The notes: generated by a model from the sequence alone, not told the origin. Shown: positions 34,701 through 48,167, numbered from the stretch's first letter. The stretch is 64,000 bases of DNA from Melitaea cinxia (GCF_905220565.1 NC_059394.1:5029501-5093500), one strand, 5' to 3'. Made by a program: numbers and translations.

Positions 34701-37615
34701 ATAGCAAAAAAAAACGATATGTGAACGCTGTGTCACCTACAAAGGTGCACACATCGGAATTAATTTGCATTTTCTAAAAATGTTATCATGTGTGTACTGC
34801 TGTGTTCTATTTAAATAAATAAAAAGCTTAACCTATAAGTTCATTTCATTTTTATGTCATATAATTTAATAATCAATTAAATTATCATTTTACAAAGTTC
34901 TAATTTTGTACCTATAGGACACTATTTCCATTTTTTTATAAATAAAAGAACATTGACATTAGAACAGTTCATTTACATCCTAATCATATGTAAAATCTTT
35001 AACATATCTTTATTTAAATTCATTATAAACAATCTTAAATTATTTTCCTTACAACAGCCCAAGCAGATTTATATTGTTTACGATAACCGGCCACCGCGGT
35101 CATCAATGATGTCACTTGCAATTAGCACCTACATACAACCTTGGCCCCTGGGCTATCACCATGACTACAAAAAAAATGCATAACTACAGCGTAATATGCG
35201 TGAAACGTTAATTGTTTGCATAAAAATTAACGATACTTCAAATATCACTAGATTGAGTAATTTTATACGATTTTTTTACACGGATGTCAGTTATGACGTA
35301 GTAACGATTTATTTTATGACGGCACACGATTTCTTGCATTTTGATATACTTCCCGTAATGTATTATTTCGATTGATATATTTTTTTCAATCTTATAAGAG
35401 TTTGTTTTGCTAGATTTATATTTAGAATAAGGTAAAAAATTATAAAAATGTAATCGATTTATCCTACTTCGACAGACAGGTCAAAGAACGATAAAATAAA
35501 CAGATACTTTGCTTATTTTTTATTAGTATCATGATAAATTTCTAGTAATATTAATATTTATATTGAATTAAATATTTCTTTGATGTCCAAAAGAACAGGC
35601 TATAAAAGAGAGTTGAAACGATTTTAAGCGTTAAAAGAAAATGACCCTTGCTACCGCTATAATAGACACAAACGTTAGACAGGATCTAGTCATCGTCTGT
35701 ATTACAATCTTCTATATAAATAAAAAAAAACGGCTGCACCAAATAAGATAATTCTTTTTTTTTTTTTTCTTCAAATTGTCAGGACTTGTTCTCTTTGTAT
35801 AAAAGAAAATTTTAAAAGTTCGTTGTATTCACGATAAAACATTGCGGTACGGAGGTTGCCAGGTCCACAAGTAGAGATTATTGGAATACGTATAATGTGT
35901 ATAATTAAAATAGAACACAGCAAGAGCTCTTTGTTAGGAAAAACATTTAATCTATCACGCCACATTATCTATGTGGCTTGACAAATATTTTATATTTTGT
36001 GTATGAATTTTTATCCAATCAATAAAAACGGTTGTCTCCGAAAGTTAGCGTTTTATTTTCCTTTATTATCTTTCTTCAAGTTAAAAACCCCTATGAGTCA
36101 GACTACCATAAAAATCCGTTTATTTATTAGAAGATCCAATGACTAAAATGACAAAAAAATAAAAAACAACTTTGATTTTTTCTTTTTCGAGTATCAGTAT
36201 GTATTTATGTACTTTCGTACATAATATCATAAAATCATAAAATTATAATATCATAAAATTCTTTTAATGAATTTCGATTTTTGCGTCGATTATCAGTCGG
36301 CTTCTATATTTTATATACCTGTCGGTATTATTATTTTTATTGATGCTATAATTGTATACAATTATTTATTTTGTAACTAAACCTTGGTGCAATTTGATAT
36401 TGACATTTTGACTGTTCTTAAAATAAATAAAGTGATTATACTATAAACCATTGAATATTATAGAATCAATAAATTCTCAAATAAATAAATGTACTGCAGT
36501 GGCAAAAAAGTTGACATCAAGTTCTTTACAGCGACTTATTTTAAAATAATGGCTATAGAAAGTTTTGAAAAGTCCACTTCAATCTTTCGTGAAAACAATA
36601 AGAACGAGAAAGTTAATTTACACGACACATAATAAAGTTAAAATTATGTCGTATTATGGAAAAAAAACACTTGTATAATTAATAAGTTTGTTCATAACGT
36701 TTCGCGACCACGTACAAAATTGACACATTTCTCATAGTGAAGACGATAATATGCTTACGTAATAAAGTTAATAACGTCGCCAAGTAATCACAAGATGAAT
36801 TTAACTATTAACCTTTGCTTGGGAAAATGTCTTAACGCATTGAAGAAGTTTCAAAACAAACGCCTCTCGAACTACAATGATTACAATAAAATTTTATACG
36901 TGAGAAAAAAATATATATCCGACTCGCTACCTTCCTGGATTCATTGTGTTTACCTGAAATGAGAAAATTCGAATAATTAACAATCCACCATTAAATTCTT
37001 AACGTTATGGACATTATAATATTTTTTAATTCTTTTATTCTTGACTTGCGGAGACTAGTACACAGTATTAGTTGAAAACATTGCATAATTTATCTTCTAT
37101 TGTTATAAACTGGCCAATCCGCGTAATTTTACATGTAACTGTAATTAATTAATTTATATACATTGATGGTTACCTCTTGTAACTACTATCATAAAACAAT
37201 TAAATTAATAAACATAAGCCATGACCAAATATAGAAAGATTATTTGTAATAAGTTTTAACAAAATCAGTTTAGTACAGTTTGTTTATTGCAGGATTCAAA
37301 AACAAATGAACGAAAAATTTGCAAAGTATAATTGCTATCGTCACCTACACGTAACAATTGCAACAGGAAAATATTATATTATAATTTTGTCAAAATACAC
37401 ATAGTGCCGGTCGCTATTATATTATTATATACATGATGTAAAATGTAATTTTATTGATTACACAATTTAATTAAGCAATAAATTACCGAGAACATTTTAT
37501 TTATATAAAAATATCTATAAATTAGGTTTTACCTTCGTTTTCTATATATAGACATTATTTTTCTTGTAATAGGTACGTCGTTCCTTGTGATTTCACTTGT
37601 GTGGAGTTATAAAGA
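31762..37615. other. AT-rich non-coding DNA
   Basis: No supported gene in nearly 6 kb. An (AAT)n microsatellite lies at about 32090-32116. A patch at 35070-35160 with CCACCGCGGTCATC and a CRE-like GATGTCAC is less AT-rich and could be regulatory. A possible Helitron 5'-end fragment (A|TCTTCTATATAAATAAA) is at 35708. Short ORFs here have no recognisable features. Confidence 0.45.
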
Positions 37616-37758
37616 CTAGTGGTCGCCCAGAGGTCGAAATTCGACCATAATTAAAAATTTAAACTGTAGAAAACTAATTAAAAAATTCATACTCCTTCGT
37701 CCGCCCGATTTTCGTAAAAAGGGGTACAAAGTTATTGCTTCACGTATTAATATAAAGA
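37616..37758 (-). mobile_element. Helitron-like element, family H4, 143 bp
   Basis: On the minus strand it begins A|TCTTTATATTAATACGTGAA (37758) and ends CGACCACTAG|T (37616). Internal blocks TTTGTACCCC, TTTTACGAAAATCGGGCG and GGTCGAATTTCGACCTCT match the element at 40.6 kb in the opposite orientation. It is non-coding. Confidence 0.7.
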
Positions 37759-38016
37759 TAATATAGTTTATCTTATAATAATCTTTAAAAAAAACATTTC
37801 ATCGCTGTCAGTATCACCTAAAAATAAGCCTTATATAGTTAAAGTAATCTATAAACTTCTTATCCGAATCCACCTCAGTTTTATGTAGTTCCAGCAGTAA
37901 AAGCTGACTTTCATGAATCGGTCAGCAGATTCTGAGCATCTTATTTCAGAAATATATTAAGATTTCACTTCTCCAATTCACCAATTTCACTTCTCTCTTT
38001 CCCAAAACTTTTTTAT

Positions 38017-38151
38017 TGAAGTAAATGTTCTTTACGCACGCTTGACTTGGGGAGTAAGCTGGTGAATGCGTGACGAGGGCGTTACGAAAAGTGTGATCGG
38101 GCGAGGCGAACGGAAGTTGAGTGGGAGACATGAGTTAGTGAAGATAGAAAG
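38017..38151 (+). repeat. Dispersed repeat family F, copy 2
   Basis: It matches the repeat at 6403-6537 in the same orientation, with TTGAAGTAAATGTTC, TTTACGCACGCTTGACTTGG, GGTGAATGCGTGACGAG and GACATGAGTTAGTGAAGATA. It is GC-richer and probably nearer the family consensus. A minus-strand short frame covering it is an artefact of the repeat. Confidence 0.75.
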
Positions 38152-38302
38152 TTTTATTATTGTCTTGTGGTCCTTCCGTTACGTATATTCTAAGGGTTCA
38201 ATATCCAACAAATCAATACTAAGACTCGTAGCTTGACACAGTAAGTTAAAATAGATCCTAAAATAAAGATTTCCCAAAACACAAATACGCTTACTCATTC
38301 AA

Positions 38303-38508
38303 TCAAAATCAAAAACAGCTTTATTCAAATAGGCTCCAAGAGCACCTTCGAATCGTCATCATACAAATTAAAACTTAAAAAATAAATTATTATATTTGTA
38401 GAAGTAAAGCTACCACTATTCGGAATATAGATTCTGCAGAGAAGAATCGGCAAGAAACTCCACAGTTACTCTTTCGCACTACCTCATATTATAAAGATTG
38501 TACAGAAT
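38303..38508. mobile_element. LINE 3'-end fragment (CR1/Jockey-like tail)
   Basis: It contains AAAACAGCTTTATTCAAATA, GGCTCCAAGAGCACC, TTCGAATCGTCATC and the GAAGAATCGGCAAGAAACTC block that I know as a very frequent non-LTR retroposon end in Lepidoptera. It has no coding capacity. Clade and orientation are uncertain, and no target-site duplication was found. Confidence 0.6.
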
Positions 38509-40565
38509 AACCAAATAAAAAAGGTATGTAATTAAATTATAAACTTAAAAGAGTAATAATCTTAACATTTAACAGATTATCTTAAACAGTCATAAACATC
38601 AGTCGATTCGCATATCTTCGCCAAGAGCTGACAATATTCGCAACAACGTGGGAGCGAGAAACAAAGGAGCTGCTATGGCAACATCTAATTGATTACTCAC
38701 TTTCTGCAACCTACTTTTATGCAACGTATGAAAACGTGTTTGATTTCGGAAAACCATCGTACGTCTGTGTTGCATTCTTATTTTTTTTAATTACGTAATT
38801 ATTATATGTGAGTAAATACAAACATGTCCAAGGCAATACAATGTAACTATATTGTTTTCTTCGTTTAGTAATAGTAATTTTTAATCTGTAATGTCTTGAA
38901 GATTTTTACATCCTCTAATAGTTTTACTTTAAAAATTGACAATAGAATATCAAAACTTATATATTTTTGTATGTAAATGTTAAAAGACAAATAACCAGAC
39001 GACGAAATAAAGTTTGTATGTACATATGCCCAATAAAATCAAAACAATGACTTTAGAACGGACAGTATAGCCATAAGAAAGTCTAGTACTAAAAATAAGG
39101 CAGTCTTTACAAAATGATAAAGAAACCATATACACCGATTGGTTTACCGTTATTCAGTATTAGTTTCTATCGGACCGGTTATTGTAACAAATTTTTACGA
39201 TGTAAAAAATTAACTTATATTCAAATGAGTAAATAACAGTGAGATAGTAGGCGAACGAGTTTTGAAGAATTCATCGAAAGCCTTAAAAAATTGGAGGTGA
39301 TCTTCTATAATCTATTAAACTTAATCTATATCTATATATATTAGTGACAAAAGGCCATCAGAAGGTTGACTCAAGGCGATAATAAATTGTCCGGAAAATT
39401 GAATGTGTCTTACATCCATTAGACAAGTTTTTCATTTGGAAATAAAATAAATACCAATAAAGTCATTGAGTTTTATTTGATTGACGTTTTAAAATTTAAA
39501 TAAGTAATCCATATTTATAAACATTATATTTTGTAATCAACATTACGTTACGTATTTTGATATTTGTTTGTGATGTAACATATTTATAAAAATAATTAAA
39601 ATATCTTAAAATACATTTCCAGTGTCATGTGTAAAAAATTACGATAAATGAAACAATTATCAAATATGGTATCAGGTATTATTTTAAAAGAACTATTTTA
39701 AAACATTAATTTTAAAGCGACTGAGGTATTTTTGTGATAGTAATAATATCAACTTGGTAGCCGCTATTTTTTTTTAAGAGTCATTGTACGCTTCCTAATA
39801 AGAAACGGAAAATACCACACCCACTCAATTTCGATGAAATACTATGAAAAGTATGTGAATATAAATATGTTTTAATAATCGATATCCAAAAAGGTTTAAC
39901 AGCGGTCAATGTATCATTCATTTATGTGAAAACATTTTTTAAAAGATTGTATACATATCATAACGATCTAGTGATCTTTATACTTGAAACGTCGAATGAT
40001 GGTCGATCAGTATTTATAAATAAATCCGCCAAACTAATTTTAAGTAGCTTTACCACATATATGCAAAGTCACAGAGAAATCGAGTTTCGCTAACATTTCG
40101 TACAAATCGGAGAAATGTACTTTCGAACTGAAATTATGTAATCTCTGTCATCTGATTACTTCATAAGCATAACTAGCTTAAGTTAGTCTACGTTTAAATG
40201 TAAATCCTGTTCTTTTACGTATCTTATTATAGTTGTTGTTTATTTCCATAGTTCACAAACTATTAATCAGCTACGTAAGTGAAATTTCTTCTCGCTGTAT
40301 CATGCCTTTCGATAAACTATAAATTATAAATTTGAATATTTGTCTATCATTACATTTAATGTTACTTTGATTTATAAGTTTACAAGAAATGTATAGTTAG
40401 ATGACCCGCGTGGAATCTGTTCCTATGAGCTTCAGTGTAACGTCTTAGTATGGTGTCTTATAGTGTATCAACTAGCATAAAAAGCTAGCTTAAAATCTAA
40501 AATAATAAAGATTTAAAATCGTATCAGTAATTATTCCATGTTATATTTAACTACCAGTAACTAAA
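38509..40565. other. AT-rich non-coding DNA
   Basis: No gene. A possible Helitron 5' fragment (TCTATATATATTAGTGACAA) is at about 39330. The remainder appears unique. Confidence 0.5.
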
Positions 40566-40922
40566 TCCATATATTTATACGTGAAGCAAAAATTTTGTAC
40601 CCTTTTTTACGAAAATTGCGCGAACGGAGGAGTATAAATATGTATGTATAGTTTATATAGAGAAGGAGTGCAGAATGCTAATATTGTTTTTAAATTGTGC
40701 ATAAAAATACATTAAATCAACAAAAAAACCATTACACACCCTACCATGTATTTGAATGTATTTGACACACACGCGTCAATCAAATTGAGAATAGATTATA
40801 GACTATAGATTAACATTGTCTTTACTGAATGTCAAACATAATAGCTAATAATTAATATAAATATGCTCAAATTTATAATTTAAATTAATTACAGTCGAAT
40901 TTCGACCACTGGCAGCCACTAG
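40566..40922 (+). mobile_element. Helitron-like element, family H4, 357 bp
   Basis: It starts A|TCCATATATTTATACGTGAA and ends GGCAGCCACTAG|T. The start (ACGTGAAGCAA, TTTGTACCC, TTTTTTACGAAAATTG) and the end (GTCGAATTTCGACCACTGG) match the 143-bp copy at 37.6 kb in inverted orientation. About 200 bp more internal sequence is present here, so the 37.6-kb copy is probably an internal deletion derivative. Confidence 0.7.
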
Positions 40923-41790
40923 TTTAAGTAAATTATTAGACTTAATTGTCTTTAATACTGTATTTCTAAATAATTTACTTTTTACAGAAATCTGTACAAT
41001 AATAGGATTCCTTAATATACTTTACCTAAAATATCTATGTAGAATTAGCATAGATTTAAGTTTCTTATCTTTGATTGAAATTTAAACACCAGATAACACC
41101 TATACAAAATACTAAATATAATAAAAATAACAGTTGAAACAAACTGATTCCTTAGCTTTTTTATATAATAGAAGTATAGAATCAGATGATAATATGGTAG
41201 TGTTAGCTCATCTTAACAATAATTTTATAATATGTTAAAAACGATTACAAAAACGCAGTACAAACATTTTTAATAGTTTCCGTTAAGTCATAAGGTTATT
41301 AATATACTATCCCAACTTCGAGAGTTTTATTTACTTATCAAACAATACACCATTTACGTACATTACGTAACGCTTATCAGGAACTTGAACATAATTTGTT
41401 AATATTACTCACTAGATTACTACGGCAGGTTTTTCCGTGTTACATTGAACGCTTGAAAAATAGGCGATATTACGGTTACCGTTTCTTACGATCAAACTTT
41501 TCTATTCTAAAAATACTTTTTCGAATTTGACTGAGAGCTCTAAAATACAAAATGGAGATAAATGATACCTTAGTTCAAAATAACGATATGTTCTGCTTTA
41601 TTATATAAATATGTAGAGCAAAATAGGTAGGTAAATTCATTAATTTGTTCGTATATTCACATAAAAACATCGGTATCGGTAAAATGAACATTTCAGACTC
41701 AACGGCCACCAGTAGAATTTTCTCCTGTGTCTTGAATGTTTGTTTATTTATGTACCTTTTGACAAAATACTAACAAAAATTATAAGATAA
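40923..41790. other. AT-rich non-coding DNA
   Basis: No gene or recognised element is seen before the small palindromic insertion at 41791. Confidence 0.5.
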
Positions 41791-41847
41791 GGGCCCGGCC
41801 CCATGTACACGGCGACGGCGTCGAGCCGTGGACATGTGGTCGGGCCC
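41791..41847. mobile_element. 57-bp palindromic element with TAA target duplication
   Basis: The arms GGGCCCGGCCCCATGTACAC and their near-complement form an imperfect hairpin around CGACGGCGTCG. TAA flanks both sides (41788-41790 and 41848-41850), matching the 3-bp TWA duplication of PIF/Harbinger transposons. The G+C content is strikingly high against the flanks. It is too short to code for anything and would be an extreme internally deleted MITE. Confidence 0.65.
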
Positions 41848-41850
41848 TAA

Positions 41851-43523
41851 TTAGGTTTAATATGATATCCTTTCGTGACTTATGTGTAATCTTCGAGATA
41901 AACTTTAGTATTCTAAGGCCATCGATTTACGTACTTCCTCGGTATTTTAAATACAAATCATGAACTCATACTTTTACAGTTACTTCATCAATCAATTCAA
42001 TAATTAAAATAAAAGAAAGTAACGATTTAATAGAAATTACGTTAAAATACGCATCTTAGCGTGAAATACACAACGGTCGATCGTTATATAATATCCATAT
42101 ACAGAGTTATACATCTTTATTTTTACGAGTAGTTCCATTTGCATGTGTTTCATTGAATTCATGAAGACTACAAAAAAGAACGGTAACGTCTCGAGAACGA
42201 TCTGAATTAAATACAACGCAACAACAATCTGTATTTAATACACGCTTAAGGAAATGATTTTTTTCACCTCGTGATTGGTTTTGACTTACTTTGATTACAA
42301 AAATTAAGAAATAAATATAGATTACTTACGTGTAGAACGTTTTTGTTTCCTATACTTCCTTTTAAACTTATGAGATTCGGAATTTTTGTAAGATTGTGGT
42401 GTGTGGAAAAAGGTTGTTGTATTTAAATGTTTACATATATAGTAGACAAGTGTGATAAAATAGAATAATATTCAAACCACTGTATACTTCTTTGTCAACA
42501 ATACAATATACCTTTTGGTTGAATCTTTACCATAATTATCCAAGTCATCATAACTACGAAATAAACAATGAAATTATGCCTCATACCAATCAACCTGTCT
42601 CGCTATGCACAAATGAGAGCTCACGCACACATCCGTATTAATTGCAAGTTAGTTACATCCGAACATGTGTGCGTACATGCGCCTGCGCGTTTTCACTTAC
42701 GAATAAACTGGAAGTGTTAGCGATATTTTACGTTACGGAGTTAGTAATAAAAGTAACAATTTCTTGAGAGGGAAACTCATATTTTTTATCTATATTTATA
42801 CGAGACGACGGCTTTCCTTTTTATCTTTATTTATATCATGATTATTATATTGACTTCCGTGTTTAAGTAAAATGTTAATTACTTTTTGTATAAATTTAGT
42901 TGTTAATCATTTCCTTTTTACAGTTTTTTTATTTATCTGATAGCAAGGTTATCTAGAGTTACGTAAAGTTATTGAAAGTTATCTTTATTGTACTTTGAAT
43001 TCAAATTGATAGAGATGTTTCAATAAATACTAAATACTACTATAAATATACTACTATATAATGATTATTCAGTTTTGTTTATTATTTGGTGTGCTGTATT
43101 CGTGTATATTTTTGTGTGTTTGATTCATTTTATCTTTTATTTTTATTGTAGACTTTGCGTGTTTTAAATGAATTGCCGATTTAAAATATTTGTGTGCTAA
43201 TAATACAAACCTAGGTGTTTAAATTTGAAAACCCTAACACAAATTAATTAACCAAAATATTTCAAGACATAATTAGCTTCAATATATAAAAATAAATAAA
43301 AATAATAATACTTAAAAAAAATTATCTATAATTTTTTGCATGTAAGATATCAATTAAGTTAGCGTAATTTTGGTCGGTGGACTCATGTCTGCATTAGGGA
43401 CACTAAGTTGGAATAATTGGTTTACTTAATGTAAGCTGCAGTAGTGTAGGTACCAAGTAACGATTATTAACAAAAATAAAAATTGGAATAACAAAACACG
43501 GGCATTATAAGCCTGTGGATATA
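41851..43523. other. AT-rich non-coding DNA
   Basis: No gene. A less AT-rich part at 42600-42720 (GCTCACGCACACATCCG, GTGTGCGTACATGCGCCTG) has no open frame of interest. Confidence 0.5.
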
Positions 43524-43765
43524 TCTTTATATATATAAAAAAAGGACCAGTCAAGCCACTGAGTGGGTGTACCAAAAAGTGGAATAGCCAATAACGAAGT
43601 GTTTGAAATATTTATGGTAAAAACTTTAATTTAACATATGAGTTTTTAAACTTTCGCGGTGACTATGAACAATTGAATTTGAGAATTGTATGTTTGTGTG
43701 ACCATGGCGCTTGCAAAACCGAAATATCGGTAGTTTCAAAATGACTGTAAGTCTAGTAAGATGTT
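43524..43765 (+). repeat. Composite repeat: Helitron-like 5' end plus unclassified block
   Basis: It opens A|TCTTTATATATATAAAAAAA like other Helitron 5' ends in the window. It continues into a block with AAACTTTCGCGGTGAC, TGTGTGACCATGGCGCTTGC and GAAATATCGGTAGTTTC, a phrase set I recall from other lepidopteran repeats. A matching CTAG end was not found, so this may be a truncated Helitron next to, or containing, another repeat. Confidence 0.4.
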
Positions 43766-45834
43766 CTCATATGTTTAATAGCTACTCACACTTATGGCCG
43801 ATTTAATTAGTGGTTATATAACTATAATGAACGAACCCGGTACACAATATAAGGAAAGCAACAAATTCTTGACCGTGAAAGTTTAGATACGAAACAATAC
43901 TAAATAAATCTTATCCGAAACTCTTGCACAATAACCATTTCTTTACATCGTAACGCATGACGAATAATTAGTGCGTTACGATCATTTGGATACGTTCTGT
44001 TTAATGTTAGGTAAACATACGTGCAATAATCCGTGTATTAGCGATTATTCGGATGTTAATTCAATCCATTGCCTGATAGCTTTGGGTATCGTCAATAGAA
44101 TAGGAACATTAGCGTATTCTTGACTTCCTCAAGTTATCTAACAAGCCTGCACTTTACTTGTAAAAATCTAAAATTTTGAATTAATTCAATTGTGTTATGG
44201 ACATTTTTATTATTTGTTATAATTATACAATAGTTACGCGAAAAAAATAATAATCATTTTGTTCAAATTAAAATCTCGTAACAATTTGTCACAACGCCTA
44301 GCGACGATTGCATATAATACATCAAAGTGTTAAGAAACCTTTTCAAAATATTATCGGCAAAAGCCATAAGCCGTAAATTGTGATTCGAAAAAAATATATC
44401 GCCCACCTTCTATTAATAACCTTGCCAAGGATTAGCTAACATCTGGCTGATTCGAATAATTGTGTAAACTTTAACCTATTATATAATATATAAGTTAAAT
44501 TAAACGGTGACGATGACCTGGATAATGCATATATGCAAATAAATATTATTAAAGTGTCTATTTGTAATCTTAGAATAACAATTTTTTTTTTTCTAAAATG
44601 GTTTTGAATAATTAAATTATATTCGTAGCAGATGAATAATTTTTCGGCTGACACTGACAGACAGTGCTACATGCTCACTCAAAGTACACGATTCAATTTG
44701 ACAGATTTTTAGCTGACAGAACTTGGTTTTTTTTCTAAAAAGTAACTTAGACTACATTTATTTAAGAATAATAATTACAGAATGTTAACGAAATAATTAA
44801 ATTTCAAGCGGATAAAGCCACGGTCAGTAACTAGTTAATAATATGAATAACATAAAAAATCATACCGCTTTAAATTCTAAATAGACACAGTTTATTAGCA
44901 TAATTATTTCAATATAGTGCCGGTGATTACTTAAAAGTTCCATTTTGCATAAACATTTAGTTATTATATGAAATCAGTATTTAAATTATGCAGTATTAGT
45001 TTTATTAAAACCCTAATACGCCATTGTGGGGTATCTAAGCATATAAAAACATTTTATCAGAATAATAGTCAAACCTCATTTTATGTTTTTATTATTTTTT
45101 ATAAAAAAAAATTGATAGATGTCAAGAATTTATTTTTTTAATTTTTCTTTATAATTTATATTTACAATTTATTCATTCTATTATATTATTTTGTTACGTG
45201 AACATTATTTTTGACTTTGTTCTTCTTTCATAAAGTCGGTTGTTTGATCGGTTTATTTTACGTTTTTAATATTATAAGTAACTTACGAACACCTGTAAAT
45301 AAAATTGGTCGATCTTCTAAATTCCGTTGATGCTCACTTTTACTATATTTTTCTTAAATGTTTTTGACGTCATTTTTTTTTAATTTACTATTCATAATTT
45401 ACTTTTTGACAATAAGTTCTGAATTTAATCTCAAATATTCATTACTGTATGCTAAATGGACAATTTTTAATTTGACTTATTTCGATGTTGACGATATTGT
45501 TAGGAACTTAAGGACACCTGTAAAAAAGTAGGCAACTATCTAGATACCGATGTTTACTTTATTAATTTTGTGTTTGTTGTTGTACTACTTGTTGGTGTTG
45601 ACTTATGAATAAAATAAAATAAAATAAGAAGTTGGTGAAGATTTCGAAGATCGCTCCTTCATTATTAAATAACTTAAATACCTCATTCGCCAAAACATAA
45701 ATGTAACCATGTCACTCAAATAAAAATATTAAATATAGAATTGTAATTTTTAATAAAATTGTTTGATTAATCATCGCAAAATAATTAATATATCCTATTT
45801 TAAATATAAGAAATATACTTTAGTTAATTTGACT
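43766..45834. other. AT-rich non-coding DNA
   Basis: No supported gene. An (AAAAT)n run lies at about 45607-45626. Short frames, such as one near 44.5 kb, show no features. Confidence 0.5.
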
Positions 45835-46037
45835 AGCCCGTTGGGGCAGTTACGAACTGGCCCTGCTTTCTGTTCTGTAGGTTGCGGTTTGATCCTCGCC
45901 TGAGTCTGATTGAGATATATGTGTTTATTTACATATTAGTATTATTTATATGTACATATGTATCGAAAAAAAAATTTAGTTATAACAGTCGGCGGTTAAC
46001 TATAACACTAGCATTAAGTTGCTTACTTTACTAATAG
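45835..46037 (+). mobile_element. tRNA-type SINE, copy 1
   Basis: The 5' part resembles a pol III promoter: an A-box-like TTGGGGCAGTT at 45841-45850 and a B-box-like GGTTTGATCC at 45886-45895, with tRNA-like spacing. After it come TCGCCTGAGTCTGATTGAG, an AT stretch, and the tail AACAGTCGGCGGTTAAC, TATAACACTAGCATTAAG, TTGCTTAC. The same tail occurs inverted at 48.2 kb. The tail runs directly into a GT-rich microsatellite. It is not a tRNA gene: the second half cannot fold as a cloverleaf. Confidence 0.7.
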
Positions 46038-46229
46038 ATGACCGTGTGTGTTTCTGTGTGTGTGTGTATATGTGTATGTACGTGTTGTGTGCTTGTGCGT
46101 GTGCGTGTTCGTGTGCGTGTGCGTGTGCGTGGGCGTGGGCGTTTGCGTAGGCATGGACGTGGGCGTGGGCGTGTGCGTGTGCGTGTGCGTGTACGAGTGC
46201 GTGTGCGTGTGCGTGTGCGTGCGTGCGTG

Positions 46230-46260
<31 letters not shown>
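46038..46260 (+). repeat. GT-rich microsatellite, (GT)n/(GTGTGC)n
   Basis: About 220 bp of TGTGTG, GTGCGTGTGCGT and GTGGGCGTGGGC variants. It begins at the position of the SINE tail motif ACCGTGTGTG; the other SINE copy at 48.2 kb ends CGACTGTGTGTG. The tract therefore probably expanded from the SINE tail. Cys/Val- and Arg/Val-repeat frames over it are artefacts. Confidence 0.95.
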
Positions 46261-48167
46261 AGTAAAGATACTTATTTATTTAATATTGTATTACTTTTGA
46301 TAACTTTTCCATTAAATGTTACAACAAGAATTCATATTTTTATCCTCAACTAATACAAATATATCATCGTTTCTGTCACTCATTGACACGTGTTCTTATT
46401 TATATTTGTCATTGACCCATTCAATCTTTATTGAAATCTTTGAATAATTTAAAAAAGACTTAACGTCTAATATAAACAACACTAAATATATAGTTTTAAA
46501 TTTATACACAAGATTTGTAAAGATAAATACCTATTCTAATTATAACGTATAGTCGAAGAAATAATTCGAAATAGCGTCTTATTTCTATAATATACAATAT
46601 ACATTGTATACGGAGCCAATATATTATAGTTACAGAAAAGCACACATTTTTTTTATAAAATCTAAGGTAGCATTAATAATATTTGTAACTATAACACTAT
46701 GTTACTTGTATGTAACTTTGTATCTATATTTCATTTTTTAATATTTATCGTTATAGCTATCACTACTATGATCACTATGTACTTTTGTACTATGTATGAT
46801 ATATACTACTTACTATACACTATACTAGTATTTTGTGTCTACTATAATGATGGCAAAGACGCAAAATATGTATGACATTTAGGGTCTTCGATTCTTTAAT
46901 ATCTTCTAAGGAAACTAACATTCAAAAGTGTGATGTGACAATGGTCATACTATAAATTATATGTTTTTATGATGTTGAATTCCCATTTGTAACAAAGTAT
47001 AATAGTAACGAAAACTTAAATGTATTTCGTTCCTAGACCCAACAAAAGTTATGGATGCGAGTAGAATCGCTAATGTGTTTGTGAAACAAGCCTTGGCCGA
47101 CATTATCTATTGTGGTTCTGTACAATCATTTAAAGTAATACGTACATTATATATTATTATTTATTTACGATTTTAAAAACAAGGTCTTAAATCACACAAA
47201 TCTATATTATAAAAATTAAATTAAAAAAGAAGCAATTCATTTATCTTAATCTTCATGACCTCTCATAGTTATAGAAATAACTTGCACACATATTTCTTGA
47301 AATAAAAACGTAACAAAACATCTCAAGTTAGACTTTACAAGGTAATAAAGAACACGTACAAGTAATAATGGTGTTAGAAATATAACAACGAAGCAACAAC
47401 AATAATATCGAACCTAAATATTTAATCCTTTCCTTTTGGTTTTTGCTATTTTTTTACTTTAACCTATTAAATAGTTATATAAAATGTAAGTTTTTGTAAA
47501 AATATTTTTTTTTAAGTCATAAGTTTTTTTTTTAATTCCTAATTTTTTCACTACCTACTGTGGTTTACAATATCGATCTAAATTCGGGCCGAAATCGAAA
47601 ACTGTTTGCATAACAATACCGAGCCGTGGATAATTCGGCTGTGGGGCAACTGTCGACGCTTTGTGGTTCGTGGTCGACTAACAAGCGTATCAATTGCCTT
47701 TGGGACATAAGTAGAAGTATGATGTATTGCAGAATATGAATGAGAAATAATATTTATAAAAAATGGGACAGCAAATATATCTTAAGCGACTGTTTTTATG
47801 TGTGTGAGTTGTGTCATTTAGGTGAGCGACATATATGATATACAATGAAGGCTTACAAGGTAGCTACATATATGGTCTTAACATCCTTATGGATACACTT
47901 TATGAACAGTCGTTATACCTAATATTTTTATTAAATAAATAAATATTTAGTTAAACTATAATCAGACTATCTATAATAACCTATTCTACTGCAATTTGTG
48001 CTTTGTCCCTAAGGTTTTTTCCCTTTTACTGCAATTTTAAAATCAGTTGCACATATTCCTATAAAGGTCCTTGAATAGTCCTTGATCGCGAATTAACTTG
48101 CGAAGATTTAAATCATACTTACTGATTTAAAATAAATAAATACATATATATTAACATATATTTAACA
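46261..48167. other. AT-rich non-coding DNA
   Basis: No supported gene. A GC-richer unique patch at about 47575-47700 (AATTCGGGCCGAAATCG, GAGCCGTGGATAATTCGG, TGTCGACGCTTTGTGG) has no long frame and might be a regulatory or old repeat sequence. Confidence 0.45.

Noticed and set aside
36940..36975. Minus-strand splice-like CATTTCAG|GTAAAC
   Set aside because: Frames upstream of the donor are closed by stops within a few codons, and no exon can be formed.
45835..45910. tRNA gene
   Set aside because: A- and B-box-like motifs are present, but no cloverleaf acceptor pairing is visible, and a second copy with the same non-tRNA tail shows it is a SINE.
46038..46353. Val/Arg- and Val/Cys-repeat frames of 74 and 101 codons
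   Set aside because: They are translations of the GT-rich microsatellite.
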